Source: Struthio camelus
Taxonomy: Eukaryota; Chordata; Aves; Struthioniformes; Struthionidae
Assembly (NCBI RefSeq): GCF_040807025.1
Contig: NC_090967.1
Span: forward strand, 4,586,001 to 4,650,000
Direction of reading: 5' to 3'
Length of the DNA stretch: 64,000 nucleotides
A program made the translations under genes and the position numbers. The number at the start of each line of letters is the position of its first letter. Within the stretch, counting starts at the first letter, position 1. Positions 1-29,530 of the stretch are shown in pieces. Below the pieces are notes generated by a model. That model did not search any database. It was not told the DNA's origin and saw only the letters and a program-made list of their open reading frames with translations.

Positions 1-93
1 CTGGGTTAGATGGCTGTCGAGGGAGGCGGTAGCGGCAGGGCACAGGAGGGGGAAGGTGAGCTGTCAGTGTCCAGTCTGCAGAGGCTTGTGCTC
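1..93 (-). other. DPP9: DPP9 3'UTR (partial)
   Basis: Sequence following the DPP9 stop codon on the minus strand. No polyadenylation signal is seen before the window edge, so the UTR continues outside. Confidence 0.85.
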
Positions 94-18204
<18,111 letters not shown>

Positions 18205-19107
18205 TAACTACTCAGCAAGCCTTATGCAGGACAGGAAACTAGGAAGGAAGAGGAAAAAAGCAGATTTCATATAACTGCAGCTTCTCCATCAAAGGGGTAA
18301 GGGTGTATAAAAGCATCCTCCATGGGTCACATTTCCAAGTGAGCCTGGAGGCACAAACAGAACCTTTGGTTCAAGTTTTACAGTCCAAATCTGTTCTGCC
18401 ACTACATGCTGGATCTTAATACCCAGATAATTCTGAGAGAGATTTCTCTACTTGAACAACGGGCATCAGTGAACTCTAGGGCCTGTCTCTTTTTCCTGCA
18501 AAATTCTGCTTAAAAACAGAGACTACCCAGTACTGCCCCATCCTTTCAGCCTCCTTCCAAAATCCTCTGGAGTAGAGTCAGGAACTAAGAACAGAGAAAA
18601 CAGAGGCCTGGTACATACACTTATTGGCTAGAGTCAAACAAAAGACACCATAAGGAGCCAGACAGAGGGTCCGCAGCCCCATTACCCACAGCATCACAGT
18701 CCCACCTGGGACTTAAAAATCATTTGTCTTCCAAGCCAGTATCTGCTTCTCTCTGCCTCAGCTTCAGCCTGATGCCACAGAACAGCTCTGATTTACCACA
18801 CATGCCAATTTTTCAAGATCACAGGAAGGAGCTTCCTTCACCATCTCCCTAAGTACACTAAAGTACAGAGATCTTTGCTTCCTCTTCAAGAGAGCTCTGA
18901 ATCACAGACACACCCGAGACCTGCCACTATCTTCTTCTCAGGCCAAAAGCCATTTCTCCACCACATCCCCATTCAAAGCCAAGTGCCAGCAGTGAAGTTT
19001 CTAAAGGGCAAAGGAGAACAAAGAGGGACTAAGCGCCAGCTTCCAATGATTTAAGGGCAATTTTACATGCAAGCTCGAAGGGCAACAGGAGCAATGCTCA
19101 GTAATGC

Positions 19108-19217
19108 TGAGTAACCTGGTCTGATCTCACAGCTGACCCTGCTTTGAGCAGGGGGTTGGACTAGAAGCTTCCCAAGGTCCCTTCCAGCCTGAATTAGTCT
19201 GTGATTTTAATGATTCA
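19108..19217 (+). mobile_element. CR1 LINE 3' tail
   Basis: GAGCAGGGGGTTGGACTAGA, AGGTCCCTTCCAGCCTGAAT and the end TGTGATTTTAATGATTC match the bird/crocodile-type CR1 3' end. About 110 bp, in DPP9 intron 1. Confidence 0.85.
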
Positions 19218-19839
19218 GAGAAACATCTCATCCTCATCCCACCTGCTACAGATCACACATTTCACACAGATAAGAAACAATAACCTCTTTCAATCCTGAA
19301 CCCAGAGAAAAGAAACAGAACAAAACAGACATGAGGGGTCAGACCCAGGATGAATGATGATATTCATTTCTCAGCGAGGCCCTGAGCGGGCTGCAGGTGC
19401 ATTTGGCTAAAGCCAAAGCAACACAGTCACCTAGAGGCCCAGCAGCCCTTACAAATGTGTCCCTGGAAGCATAAAGACTTCCTCCTCCTCCAAAAATTGG
19501 AGCAACCGAGAGAGGAATAAATCAGCAAGGATTTCTGCACAGAGGGACAAGCTTTGACAAAGGCTGCCAGCGTCTGCCTCTGTACGTGCGTGTGCCGGGT
19601 AGAAAGCCCTGACACAGGGCTCCTGCCCTTGCTGCGGAGGGAAGGCCAGGCCTCCGTTTAGCGGCACGGGGGTGGTAGGTGGGGGCAGCAGGCCAAGCGC
19701 TAGCACCCACGTTACCCCACCTTTTCCTGGGAAAAAGGAGGAGAAAGCTGCCTCCCAGCTGCCCGGCGAGTGGGACACGTCCACGGGGGAGCCAAAAACG
19801 CAGCCCCCGCAGTGCAAGGTGTCCCCTCCCCCCCCCCAA

Positions 19840-20110
19840 CATACAAGCAGAGGAGTGGGGGGGGGGTAAAAACACACTTCTCCACCCCCCTGGGACAAGG
19901 CATCCCTCCCCCCGGCGAGCAAGTCGGGCCAGGGGGGGATACACATCCCCCTCCGGGGCAAGGGGTGCCCCCCCACCGCCTGGTGGGGAGGGGGGGTGTG
20001 CAAACCCTGGGGCGGGGGGGTAAATACACACTCCTCCCTAGGCCAAAGCCCCCCCAACCCTGGGGAGGGGGTCAAGCGCTGCCCACGGGGGGGCGGGCCT
20101 ACACACGCCT
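19840..20110. repeat. Degenerate GC-rich minisatellite, period about 75 bp
   Basis: Long G runs followed by a TAAA/ACACA core and then C runs recur. ACACA(C/T) cores begin near 19872, 19941, 20026 and 20101 (spacings 69, 85, 75). Units share a pattern of G-run, ACACAC, short C/T block, GGCAAGG- or GGCCAAAG-like block, C-run. Alternating G and C runs could form G-quadruplex or hairpin structures on either strand. Confidence 0.55.
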
Positions 20111-20236
20111 GCCCCGAGGCGGCTCCCCCACGCTGTGGGGGGGGGCGGGGGGGAGAGACACCGGGCCAGGCCCTACCCGTACCGGGGGGAGAGGGAACCG
20201 GTCCCCGGGAGCGGCCCCCTCCCCCTCTACACTCAC

Positions 20237-20340
20237 CCCGGGCGCGGCGACCTCCCCCTCGGCGGGCGGGGGGGCGGCTCCTCGGCGGGAGGGCGGGGGG
20301 CGGCGGCGGCTCCGTCACTCCCGCTCCATGTCGCGGACAC
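20237..20340 (-). other. DPP9: Candidate noncoding first exon of DPP9
   Basis: Inside the CpG island the minus strand has a strong donor, CGGG/GTGAGT (GT at 20235-20236), suited to splice to the acceptor at 18239-18240. The 5' end is a guess because there is no TATA box; human DPP9 likewise starts with noncoding sequence in a CpG island. Other transcription starts in the island are possible. Confidence 0.35.
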
Positions 20341-20801
20341 TGGGCAGCCCCGGAAACGGGCGGGGGGGGGGGGGGCGGCCTGCCACAGCGCGACCTTTCA
20401 CCCGGCGGCGGAAGCGGCGGGCGCGCGGGGGAGGGGAAAGGCGGGAGCGCGCCGCGGGAGGTACCAACGCGCGGGGGTGAGGAGGGGGGGGGAGCCAGGC
20501 ACTGGGAGGAACCATGGGGCGGGAGGGAGGGCGGCCTGAGGGAGGACGAAACCATTCGCTCCAGGGAGAAGGGAAGAGAAGAGAAATGAGGCTGAGAGAG
20601 GGCAAAAACACCCAAAGAGGATATCCTTCCCCCTTTCAGTCTCAGAGAGGAGCCCCTAAGGCAGCATTTTATGCCATCTTTTAGCCGCTTTGTTCTCTCT
20701 GGCGCCATGCTCACTGATCAGTGCACCCCCGCGGAACTGGGAGATGGTTGAGGCCACCACATAAGGTTCCTGGGTGAGGCCGGGCAAGCTCCTTTCGCAG
20801 C

Positions 20802-20873
20802 GCGTTGGTGGTATAGTGGTTAGCATAGCTGCCTTCCAAGCAGTTGACCCGGGTTCGATTCCCGGCCAACGCA
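20802..20873 (+). tRNA. tRNA-Gly(TCC)
   Basis: A 72-nt cloverleaf from GCGTTGGTGG to CCAACGCA. The acceptor stem GCGTTGG pairs with CCAACGC, discriminator A. Anticodon loop CTTCCAA gives TCC. B box GGTTCGATTCC at 20852-20862; a D-arm A box is present. A Pol III T5 terminator at 20881-20885 is followed by a longer T run from 20892. No intron. It appears functional and, as far as I can recall, is identical or nearly so to the human gene. Confidence 0.97.
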
Positions 20874-21039
20874 GTTCACGTTTTTCGTGGATTTTTTTTT
20901 TTCCTTCCTCCAGTTTTCAAATTATTTCAGAACGCTTCTATATGTATAACGCGCCGTTTGGCTGTTTTTTTTTTTTTTTCTGATGCGAACCCCAGCAATC
21001 ACCAGCCAGCCGTTCAGGGAATACAAGTCACACTGCCTT

Positions 21040-22070
21040 TGCTGTGCGGCATATGCTGCCTTTATCTCTCTCCCAGCTGGCGGCGGGGGAAGCCGCGGGG
21101 CCCCGAAACGCCGAGTTAGAAGGGGGGGGGAAAAAAAAAGGGGGGGGAAAAAGAAGGCGGAAAAAAAAGCGAGCTGTTTCCGCCCGGGATCGAACCGGGG
21201 ACCTTTCGCGTGTGAGGCGAACGTGATAACCGCTACACTACGGAAACCCGCCGTGGCCAGTGCTCCTGCGCGGCGCCCCATGTTGCCGCGCGCGGCGGCT
21301 CCGCGAGCCCGCGGCGACCGTTGGGGCGGCCGCGGCGGGAGGCCGGGCCGGCGGCGGCGGGGGGGACGTGCCTGTCCCTCAGCGCGAACCGAGGGCACTT
21401 TACGGTGACCTACAACCCCCCCCTCCCCAAACACGAGGAGACGTCGTGGCGGCTTCGAAGTGATGAGTGTTAATGCCTAATTACCCCTTCCCGAGGCCCG
21501 CTGCCCTCAGAAGGTGGCTGAGGAGGAAGGAGGTGCGCGTCCCGCGCTGTGGGTGGCCGTGCTGAGGCGGCCGGCGGCACTACCGGCGGTGTTTCCCCTC
21601 AGAAAGAGCTTAAAAAAGGAAAAGGCTTGAAAAGAACCTGCAGCTTCCCGCTTCCCAGGAAAGCCCGACCACGCGAGCCAGAGGGGCCTCCGGAGCCTGG
21701 CTTGAAACGGCAGCGAAAGGCCTACCCAGGCCACGCGGCGCCCTGACCCGGCTGCGTGGCGTCTCCGGAAAGGCTGGAGACGAGGGGGGCCCTGCGTCCC
21801 GCTCCCCGCTGCCGGAGGGCTGCCGCGAGGCCCAGGCACGGCCTGCACCCTGCAGGCCTCAGCACCTCCCTGGGGCCCAGCCCCAAGGCAGCTGGCGGGG
21901 GTCTGGGCACAGGCAACGGCGGGCGGCATGTGCCTGCGCGCCGGCGAACAAGCGGCTCCTCTTCCCCGCACGGCTGCCACCAGATGTCGGTAGAATAGTG
22001 GCGACAGGGAGCGGATCTCCCTCTAGAGCCGCTCAGACGAGGAGCGCCGGCCTCGGGTTTCTGAGCAACG
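21040..22070. promoter_or_regulatory. Second CpG island, upstream of the tRNA pair
   Basis: GC-rich, CpG-dense sequence around and beyond tRNA-Val with no recognisable coding exon. It could be the tRNA chromatin domain, a distal DPP9 promoter, or the start of a plus-strand transcript. Open frames on both strands follow from composition and resemble nothing I know. Confidence 0.5.
21175..21247 (-). tRNA. tRNA-Val(CAC)
   Basis: A 73-nt cloverleaf on the minus strand: acceptor GTTTCCG pairs with CGGAAAC, discriminator A at 21175. Anticodon loop CTCACAC gives CAC. B box GGTTCGATCCC (21186-21196 complement). Minus-strand T8 terminator complementary to 21161-21168. Converges on the tRNA-Gly gene about 300 bp away. 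Confidence 0.97.
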
Positions 22071-22986
22071 GGGAAAGAGTCTTGATGGTCACCCTCCGCT
22101 GCAGAGTTTACCCTCGCTGCAAGTGCAGCTCCTCTCATGTGCCAGGGGCCCAAGTCTGTTCTCCTTGTCGGCGGTGTCTCTCCGAGGCAGTGGGAGCTGT
22201 GCAAAAGGATGGGACACAGCAGGGCTTTTGGGGATGTGATGCCAGCACTCACAGCGTATTGAGTTTCCCATCGTCGAGGTTTTGGTTAAAGTCCCCGTTG
22301 CCAAGCCCACAGGGTTCTAGGAAGATGCCAGTTCCTCTTCTTTTATTTTAATGCAGTGTTACCGACTCATACGCTCCCATGGCAATAGTCTTTTTTTTTT
22401 TTTTCCATATAACCTCAGCCCTTGGAATCAGTTGGTGATGTGAGAATTTCATTTTTCCTGTTTTGTTTTGTTTATTGAAGTGTGTTTTATGGTTTGCTGG
22501 CTGCAGAGAAAAGCTTAGAAGGGAGAAATGGATCATAAATCCAAATGAAAGCTAAAAGAACTGCAGTTGCTTTTAATTTTGTGATGTTGAAGCTAATCTC
22601 TTGATATGGGCCCAGAAGGGACAGCGAGGAGGCTGTCTCATGTCTTTTAACCCCAGGATTTGCCATTACTTTAGTCTGATTTGGCTTGCAGTAAGGATTA
22701 GAACGTAACATTAAAGTCCAGAACAAACCTGAAGCCTTGGGACTTGTTTGCTTCGCATTGCTGTTAAATATCCTGATGTTGCGCTCTTTTCCCTGCAGCG
22801 GGCAGAATCTGCAGGAGAGGACTGTGGCAGCGGCTTTTGCAGTGTGCGTCTCCTGAGAATGCTGGGGCAAACCTAAGCAATAGGATGGGGAGGAGGTCTT
22901 CTCCATAGAGCAGGAGCAAGTGGAGCTGCAGTGGCCTAAAACTGTCAGTGGAAAGATTCAAATACTTTTGTTTTCTTCCACTTCAG

Positions 22987-23128
22987 TGAAAGAATCAGTG
23001 GAGAAAGGAGAGGTGCAGACCAGATAGACCCGGAGAAAAGTGTTGGAAAGTACCTGTATGGGAGGCAGAGGCAGAAATTCGACAAAAGACGTCATGCTGC
23101 TGGTGTTAACTCCCAAGCCTACATAGGT
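22987..23128 (+). other. Orphan exon-like open reading segment
   Basis: The segment is preceded by a good polypyrimidine tract and CAG acceptor (ends 22986) and followed by ATAG/GTAAGAG. One frame is open throughout and reads as basic, protein-like sequence with KYLYGRQRQKFDKRRHAAG near its end. I do not recognise the product. No ATG is in frame and no matching neighbour exon was found, so it may be a coding exon of an unknown plus-strand gene, a noncoding RNA exon, or chance. Confidence 0.25.
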
Positions 23129-26100
23129 AAGAGACACTGTAGTGGTCCCTTGTTAAGGCAGTGTTGGACCCTGGTAGCCTGGGTGACTTCAGGTGACTTT
23201 ACTGTCCCTCAGTTGCTCCTGAGCACAGTTTGCAGGCACAGGCACGGTGAATTTGGGTTCCCAAGGGAGGCCACGCTGCCCTGAGACACACAGTGTAGAT
23301 GGGTCCTGGATACTGGATCCTTCTTGCAGGGAAACTGTGGCACTGAGGGCTCAGCCAGAGCTCCCTCTTCCCGGTGATCGCCACTTGCTGGAATGGCTCC
23401 CGGCGACTGTCTCACTTTTCTTACAAAGGACGATTGTCCGTGACTGCTCAGACTTCTGCTCGGGAGGATGAAGACACTGGCAGCATTTCAGTCCCCCCTC
23501 CAGCCTCTGACCTATCCCACTTCCTCTCCTCCCAAGACTTACAACCCCTGCTGGCACTGCTTGTGTGCGAGAGCCCCCTCTGCTTCACCCCCTCCACAAG
23601 GGCAGCCGCCAGAGCTCTAGGAAGCACTGTCTCATTAAATACTCGGGAAGAAGAAAGCAGGGGCGTATTTGGAGGTGAAGGATGAATATTCTCTACTATT
23701 ATCACCAGCATCTGCCCTTTCTGAACAAGAGAGCCCTCCCCCAACCAGCCCTTTCACCAGTGCGCTGAATGTGGCCATGCTCTGCTTTGTTTGTCTGACA
23801 TGCTGCAATGGCTGCAAAGTCCCATTCTCCCCTTTTTTTCCCCTCCACTCCCGGAAGAGCCTGCATGACTGTTACAAGAGAGGGGAGCTCAGAGCACCAT
23901 CGAACAGGGGAGCTTACAATCAGGGCTGGGAGACAACGCCGCCTGCACAATACTCCCCCAATTAGCCGTTCGTTTGTGCTACCTCTGAAATGGGGAGCAC
24001 AGCCCTTGTGCTGGAAGATAAAACAAGAACGGCTTCAATGGCACTGATTTAAATTAGGTCAGGCTAGCTTTTGTGCGGCAGGGACCGCACAATAGCAGTC
24101 ACACGACTGTGGAGACTGTAGAGGGGAGCAGCATAAAGGAAAGGAGGCCAAGCAAGTGGCACAGATGCTGGGAGTTGGTGGGTGCTGGGAGATGAGGGGT
24201 GTATGTACGTGAGTGAGAGCAGCAGGGCAGATACTACAACCAGCACATGATGCTAATACATAAAAGCAGCCCCATGGTCTGCAAGGAACAGTGGGGTCAA
24301 ATACTGGCTGTGTAGAAAAGAAACACCACCTTGTTCTGCCACACCAAGGGGCAGGAGAGCACAGCCATCTGCATCCTTGAGAAACTGGTCTTTAATCATA
24401 ACTGGTTATGGGGCGAAGGGCTGACAATGAGGTTGACCCATGACGTCCTCCCTGAGCGCTAACGCAAGCCCTGTCAATCATATAGAGTGGAAGGGGGAGA
24501 GTGATGACCAGGGTACGCAATTCCTTTCCCTCAGAAGTTCATCTACACCCAGCCTGAACACCTGATGAGTCGTGAAATCCCATGCGCAGCTCTTTGTGAA
24601 TTGGTGGGTTTGGGGCAAAATCAGCAGCTCCTTTAAAATGATCTCTTAACCCAGGTTCTCAAAGACATCTAAGCGTCTGACAGCTTTCAGAGAGAGGTCC
24701 TGGAGACGGTCGCCCCGGAGAATCTGGAAGCTAGTCCCAGTTCTCACCCCAGTATCATTAATATTAGTATTAGTGTTATTACAATAGTTATGCAGATGTT
24801 CATGTTTATCTGGCAGTGGGAGAACATGAGAGCAGCATGCTTTACTTAGAGATAACAGTGTGCTCAAAGCTATCAGTAAGAGCCTGATCTTTTCAGGCTA
24901 GGCTGAGCAAGCTGTTGTCATGATCTAAATGAGCTTATCCAGGTAAGTCCATATGCAAAGGAAGGCCAGGTAAGTTTCAAAGCAAGAGTTCGCCCCTGTA
25001 AGTATCCGAGGCAAAAACCTCTCTCTCTGAATGGCCTTTCATGACCCAGCCTGGACTCCTGCAGGTAACACTCAGCCGCAGATGGCCAATGAACTACAGA
25101 TGGGAGAAAACACGGGTGTGAAAGAGATGAGAGACATAATCAACCATTTAATATGATGTTCTTCAGCCTTTTTTGAATCAAAGAACAGCCCAATGTTCTT
25201 TGACAGTTGCAAGGAGGAGTTGTAAACAAAGACAGTACTTACCATTTAAGAAAAATGTTTATTGTATTACAAAGTCAAAATTTTCAAGCGTTACTGATAA
25301 TCAAAAAGTGGGTGAGCTAAAGAACTGACTGTGTGCCAGCCGGTGCCAAAAGGAGAAAACTAGGTTAAACTTTGAATGATTGTTTATTCTTATTTTCCTC
25401 CATTTGTTTGTTCACTTGTAAATGCCTTTTTTAAAAACCCAGGTAAACTTGAAGTCATTCTGTGGGCCATCTTCTGCCTGCCAATGGCCCATGCAGATCA
25501 CAGGTTGATTTAAACATCCATCTTCCTACGTGCATACACGGACAGCAGAATGTTCATTGGCCAAAAGATGATGTTGGAAAGATACAGAGTGAAAATAAGC
25601 TGCTCTTTTTTAACAGTCAGTGTAGTTAAGACTGAAATAGCAATTGCCCTAGGGAAGTGGCCCTGAAGGCATCAAGCCAAAATGAGGCATGTTGCTAAAA
25701 GGTATGTTTGAGGTCAGCCGGATGGTCAAAGCCTGATGCGTGAAGCGCAAAGTGAAATTATTTACCCGGTGCTGTAGGAAGCCAGTCTGGAGCAACCACA
25801 ACAGTCCTAATCTCTCTCAAACTACAAATGTGTGGTTGCCAATTTTCACTGCTTTGCTGTTTTGCTTTTGGGGTTTTTTCTTAAAGCCTTTTAGCTGTGC
25901 AAACCCATCAAAGTCCCACTTTCTCTTTTATTTTGTTTTACTTTCTAAAGATCCTGTCCACACTGCAGTGAGGGGTGCAGGTGCCTAGGTAATGAAAGCA
26001 ATTTAGCTGTGGTAGCACGAACCTCCGTATTAGCTGATGAATTCTGTTACCGTACTCTGCTTGTTTGTTGCTACCCCTAGTGTCTCTTCCTGCACGTGGT

Positions 26101-26859
26101 GCAATACAGAGAAAGAAAAGGCAAGGCTCCAGCTCTTATAGAAAACTTAGAGATGCGATCCCTGTGGGTTCCAAACCAGAAGACATAAAAATTACATATA
26201 ATCATGTTAATAGTACATACGTCTGTATATATAAATGAATTGGAACTATCCAGTTAGGTATGTATAGCTAGATACCATCATTGTCAAGCAAATGGCATGA
26301 CCTGGGGTGCTTCTGAGTTATGATTTTATAACTCCTGATATTGCATAGATGGAATCTATAACCTGAAACGCTCCTTTGAGTCCCTCAGCTATCCAGCAAC
26401 GCAAAAGCCACTATGGAAACAAATATGTTTCGCAAAAGGCTAGTTTATTCCCTGGATATTTATCTGATGGTTTGGGTTGGGGTATTTTTTGAGGGTTTTT
26501 TATTTGTTTTGTTTATTTCTTCTTCTTTTATCAGCTCCAGCTGAGACAGGAGAGGGTGGGAGGAGGGTTTTGTTCCTCTGGAGATAACAGGAGGCTGTGT
26601 CTGTGCAGCCATGGTGACAAGATCCAGGGCGCTTTCTGGCTTCCAAGCAATTTGCTCCCCACCCCTGGCTCCCAAGTAAAAGTGGGGCAGAGAGAGGGGA
26701 GCTTTTGTTTCTCAAGTGCTTCAGCTGTTGCTACTAATTAAGCAAAGAGCTCTAGTGCCTTCCCACCTTCCAAGCCTAAGAAGGGTCTAGTTGGGGCGAA
26801 AGGAGAGTCAAGAGGCAGTGTTGCCGCTTCTCAGCACCCAGCTTTCACTATAAAGCTCT

Positions 26860-26960
26860 TCTGTTTCATCCTTGCTCTGCCACAGCCTTGCTGGGTGACC
26901 TGTGGCCAGCCTCTGCCTCGGATTCCCTGGCTGCAACAGGGAAGAAATGAGAGAGACCAA
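26860..26960 (+). mobile_element. MIR-like SINE remnant
   Basis: TTGCTCTGCCACAGCCTTGC, TGGGTGACCTGTGGCCAGCC, TCTGCCTCGG follow the MIR core order (CTCTGCCAC, GTGACC, TCTGTGCCTCAG). Confidence 0.5.
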
Positions 26961-29414
26961 GCTCAGCGTGAGGCCAGATGGAAACTACCACCCTGCTGTT
27001 CAAGGTGTTATTATCGGTTTAATGCAATATGTTCCCAGCTTCCCAGACATGCTGACTAGCACCAGATTGCTCTTTCCTTCTCCAGCCTTTGCCTGGTTGT
27101 CATTCCCTTCTCTCTCAGAGATGCCAGCCCCTTCCCTGAGCTCTAACAGCATTACTCCAGCCTCCCCTGCCTGTCTCTCCTTAACCCCCTCCAGTGTCAT
27201 CAAAATGTGCTGGAGGAGCCAGATGAACTGTCAGAAAACAGGTATCTGCCAAATGGCCTTTGTCGGGGGCAGATGCGCTTTTTGGGCAAGGAGAGCAGGG
27301 TGGGTAGAGGGCAGAGTTAGTGACAGATGTGAGGGCTGCAGGGGAACTATGTAGCCTCTGGCCAGTTCTGCAACAGGGACCAAATACCGTACCAAAGCAT
27401 TGCACACGTGTGGGAGGGACTGCAGGTATGAAAAGAAGGTGGGGATGTACAGAGAGAAGGAAAATTAATTCATGGAACAGGAAAGCTGCAGGCATCTGAT
27501 AGCCCATGGAATCCAGGTCCAAGCTCTGGCTCCATTTTGCAGGATGCCAGTCTCTAATGACTGCAGTAAAAATGAAGGTCATGGCTGCTCCCCTGTGCCT
27601 CTGCTCCCATCAAACTCCTTTGGATATCCTCAGCCCAGGATCTTACAGGGAGAAATGTAGGCCCTCGCTCAGGAACAGATGGTCTCCCTCTTGGGCCCCA
27701 TCTGCCTGGCAACACTGGAGCAGTTGGTCTCTGCAGCGCTGAGCAGAATCTTGTTTACTTTCCCTTCATGTCAGCAAGGTGATATGGAGGGAGATTGAGC
27801 CCTGCTGTTATAGGCCCAGATTTCCAGGAGTGGCCAGCAGCTCAGAGGTGTAAGAGTGTAACCCGAGAGCCATCTCTGTAAGGGCCAGGCAACGTAGGGT
27901 CAACCAGCACTGATCTGAGACAAAGTCCAGCTGAGAATAGGGCTGTAGCTGCAAGGGGTCAGGAGATTAGGTCTCAAGGAAGCCCTTGATTCACATGCAG
28001 TGTGAAAGTACATGGGCTAAAGAAGAAATCTGGAGTGAAGTTTTCACAAGGGGCAGCCTGCAGGAGAGGTACCAGGAGCAATAGGCATGTGAGCCTTGTG
28101 TATGATGAACTGGTTAGTGCTTGGACTCCTGAGGGAAATATGGTTTATTTCCTGGAGGTATTTGGCACTGACCTCACCTGGAGCCCTCAGTTCTGAGTGT
28201 GCACTCACGGTTCCTGAGTTGAGGGAGGAGGAAGGGGGTTAACAAGGCCCTCTAAGATATGCAATGTCTTAGACTGGCCATCTAAGACCCAAAAAGTATG
28301 ATTTTCAGGGTGTCCTGGTCACCTGGAAATCCTAGCGCTTACACAGCCTAAGTGTTTCTAGTGAGGCAGAAAGCTAGTGGCTGCTCTGGAAAAGTTGAGT
28401 TAACTCTTGGAAATCTCTAATAGAAATTCTTGTCAGCAGGAAAGCCACGGTCTAAGTGGGCCCGAGTGCTGGCCCATTCCTTCACCCCATGCTGTGGAGC
28501 TTTCAAAGACAAGGCTAACTGGGCAGAAGTGGTTAAAGAGATAGACCATTGCCTTGCAGCTGCTCCTTGTGTCCCAGCTCAAGGCATAAACAGGAGTCCA
28601 TCCTCCTGGACCGTGGGGAAGTGTCTCTAGACAGTATTAAGTACGCACAAAAATAGCAAGTGAGACCAGCTCCCCCTTTAGCAGCACAGGCTGAGATTGC
28701 TGCAGCATGGCTTATAAAGGAACTCTACTTATTCTTTTCTGGGCTCGGATACCGAAGCCCAGGAGATGAGCCGTCAAGGACTGCAGAGGATATCATGCAT
28801 CCGTGCACTAGCGCATGTTTTCCAGAGACCTTAGCCCCAGAAGTCAGGCTGGTGAGGTGCTGCTGTCCTAGGTCGCCAGGTTAGGCAGGCTGTACTCTAA
28901 TGGTGCTTGATGAGCAGAGGGCACGGAGCATTACTTTATCCCCTCCCCTGAGGGTTCCCATCCATTGAGGCTCCAGCGCAGGATGCTGCCTGTGGCAGCT
29001 CTGCAGTAATCAGCCCAGAAGCAGGAAGTGGAAACTTTCTGGTTGTAGCCACTTAGTTTCATTAGAAGCATCGAAAGAGAAAACAGGCCTCAGGTGGGGC
29101 AGTGAGAGGCAGAGACATGCAAGGGGTGGGGGAGAGGGGATTTGCAGCTCTGTTTTACATGGCAGTTAGCAAGTGAGCTTCAGCTAAGAATTGGAGAAGA
29201 GGTGTAGGAAAGCTGCAGAGACAGCCTGAAGCTGGGGTCTGTCACCCATGTTGTTCAAAGAGCTGTCAGAAGATTATATAGCTGCATTTGTAAAACTTCT
29301 GCTCTGTATGTGTTTCACTAGACCAGGAATAGGACTGAAAAGAAGTCCTGTCCTGCTGCCGTAAGGCTCCCTCCCTGCCCCGCATCCCTTTTGAAGGAGG
29401 TTTGTCTGGAAATT

Positions 29415-29530
29415 GTATCCCATTCCCAGTGGTCTGTTCCAGGACTTAACTATTCTTATCGCTGCAAAGAATTTTCCCAAATGCCTAGCCTAAGTTTTCC
29501 TTGTTCAACACAAACACGATACTGTTCAGA
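29415..29530 (-). mobile_element. CR1 LINE internal fragment
   Basis: On the plus strand, GTCTGTTCCAGGACTTAACT, TCTTATCG and TTTTCCCAAATGCCTAGCCT follow the antisense of the CR1 3' coding/UTR region. About 115 bp, diverged. Confidence 0.6.

Larger units (their letters stand above)
19560..20600 (-). promoter_or_regulatory. DPP9: CpG island, DPP9 promoter region
   Basis: Very GC-rich, CpG-dense block directly upstream of the first DPP9 coding exon, which is the expected place for a housekeeping promoter. Part of it (19840-20110) is a degenerate G/C-run tandem repeat, so the unique core is about 20120-20560. Long open frames on both strands here come from base composition. Confidence 0.7.
22071..29414. 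other. Intergenic stretch
   Basis: Apart from the orphan exon-like segment (22987-23128) and a MIR-like piece (26860-26960), only unique sequence, a T run at 22390 and a short AT-rich ATTAATATTAGTATTAGTG stretch near 24767. No coding gene recognised. Confidence 0.6.

Noticed and set aside
19449-20714. A 421-codon open frame on the minus strand across the DPP9 CpG island.
   Set aside because: Pro/Gly/Arg-rich and produced by base composition and the tandem repeat; no domain, and similar long frames exist in several phases on both strands.
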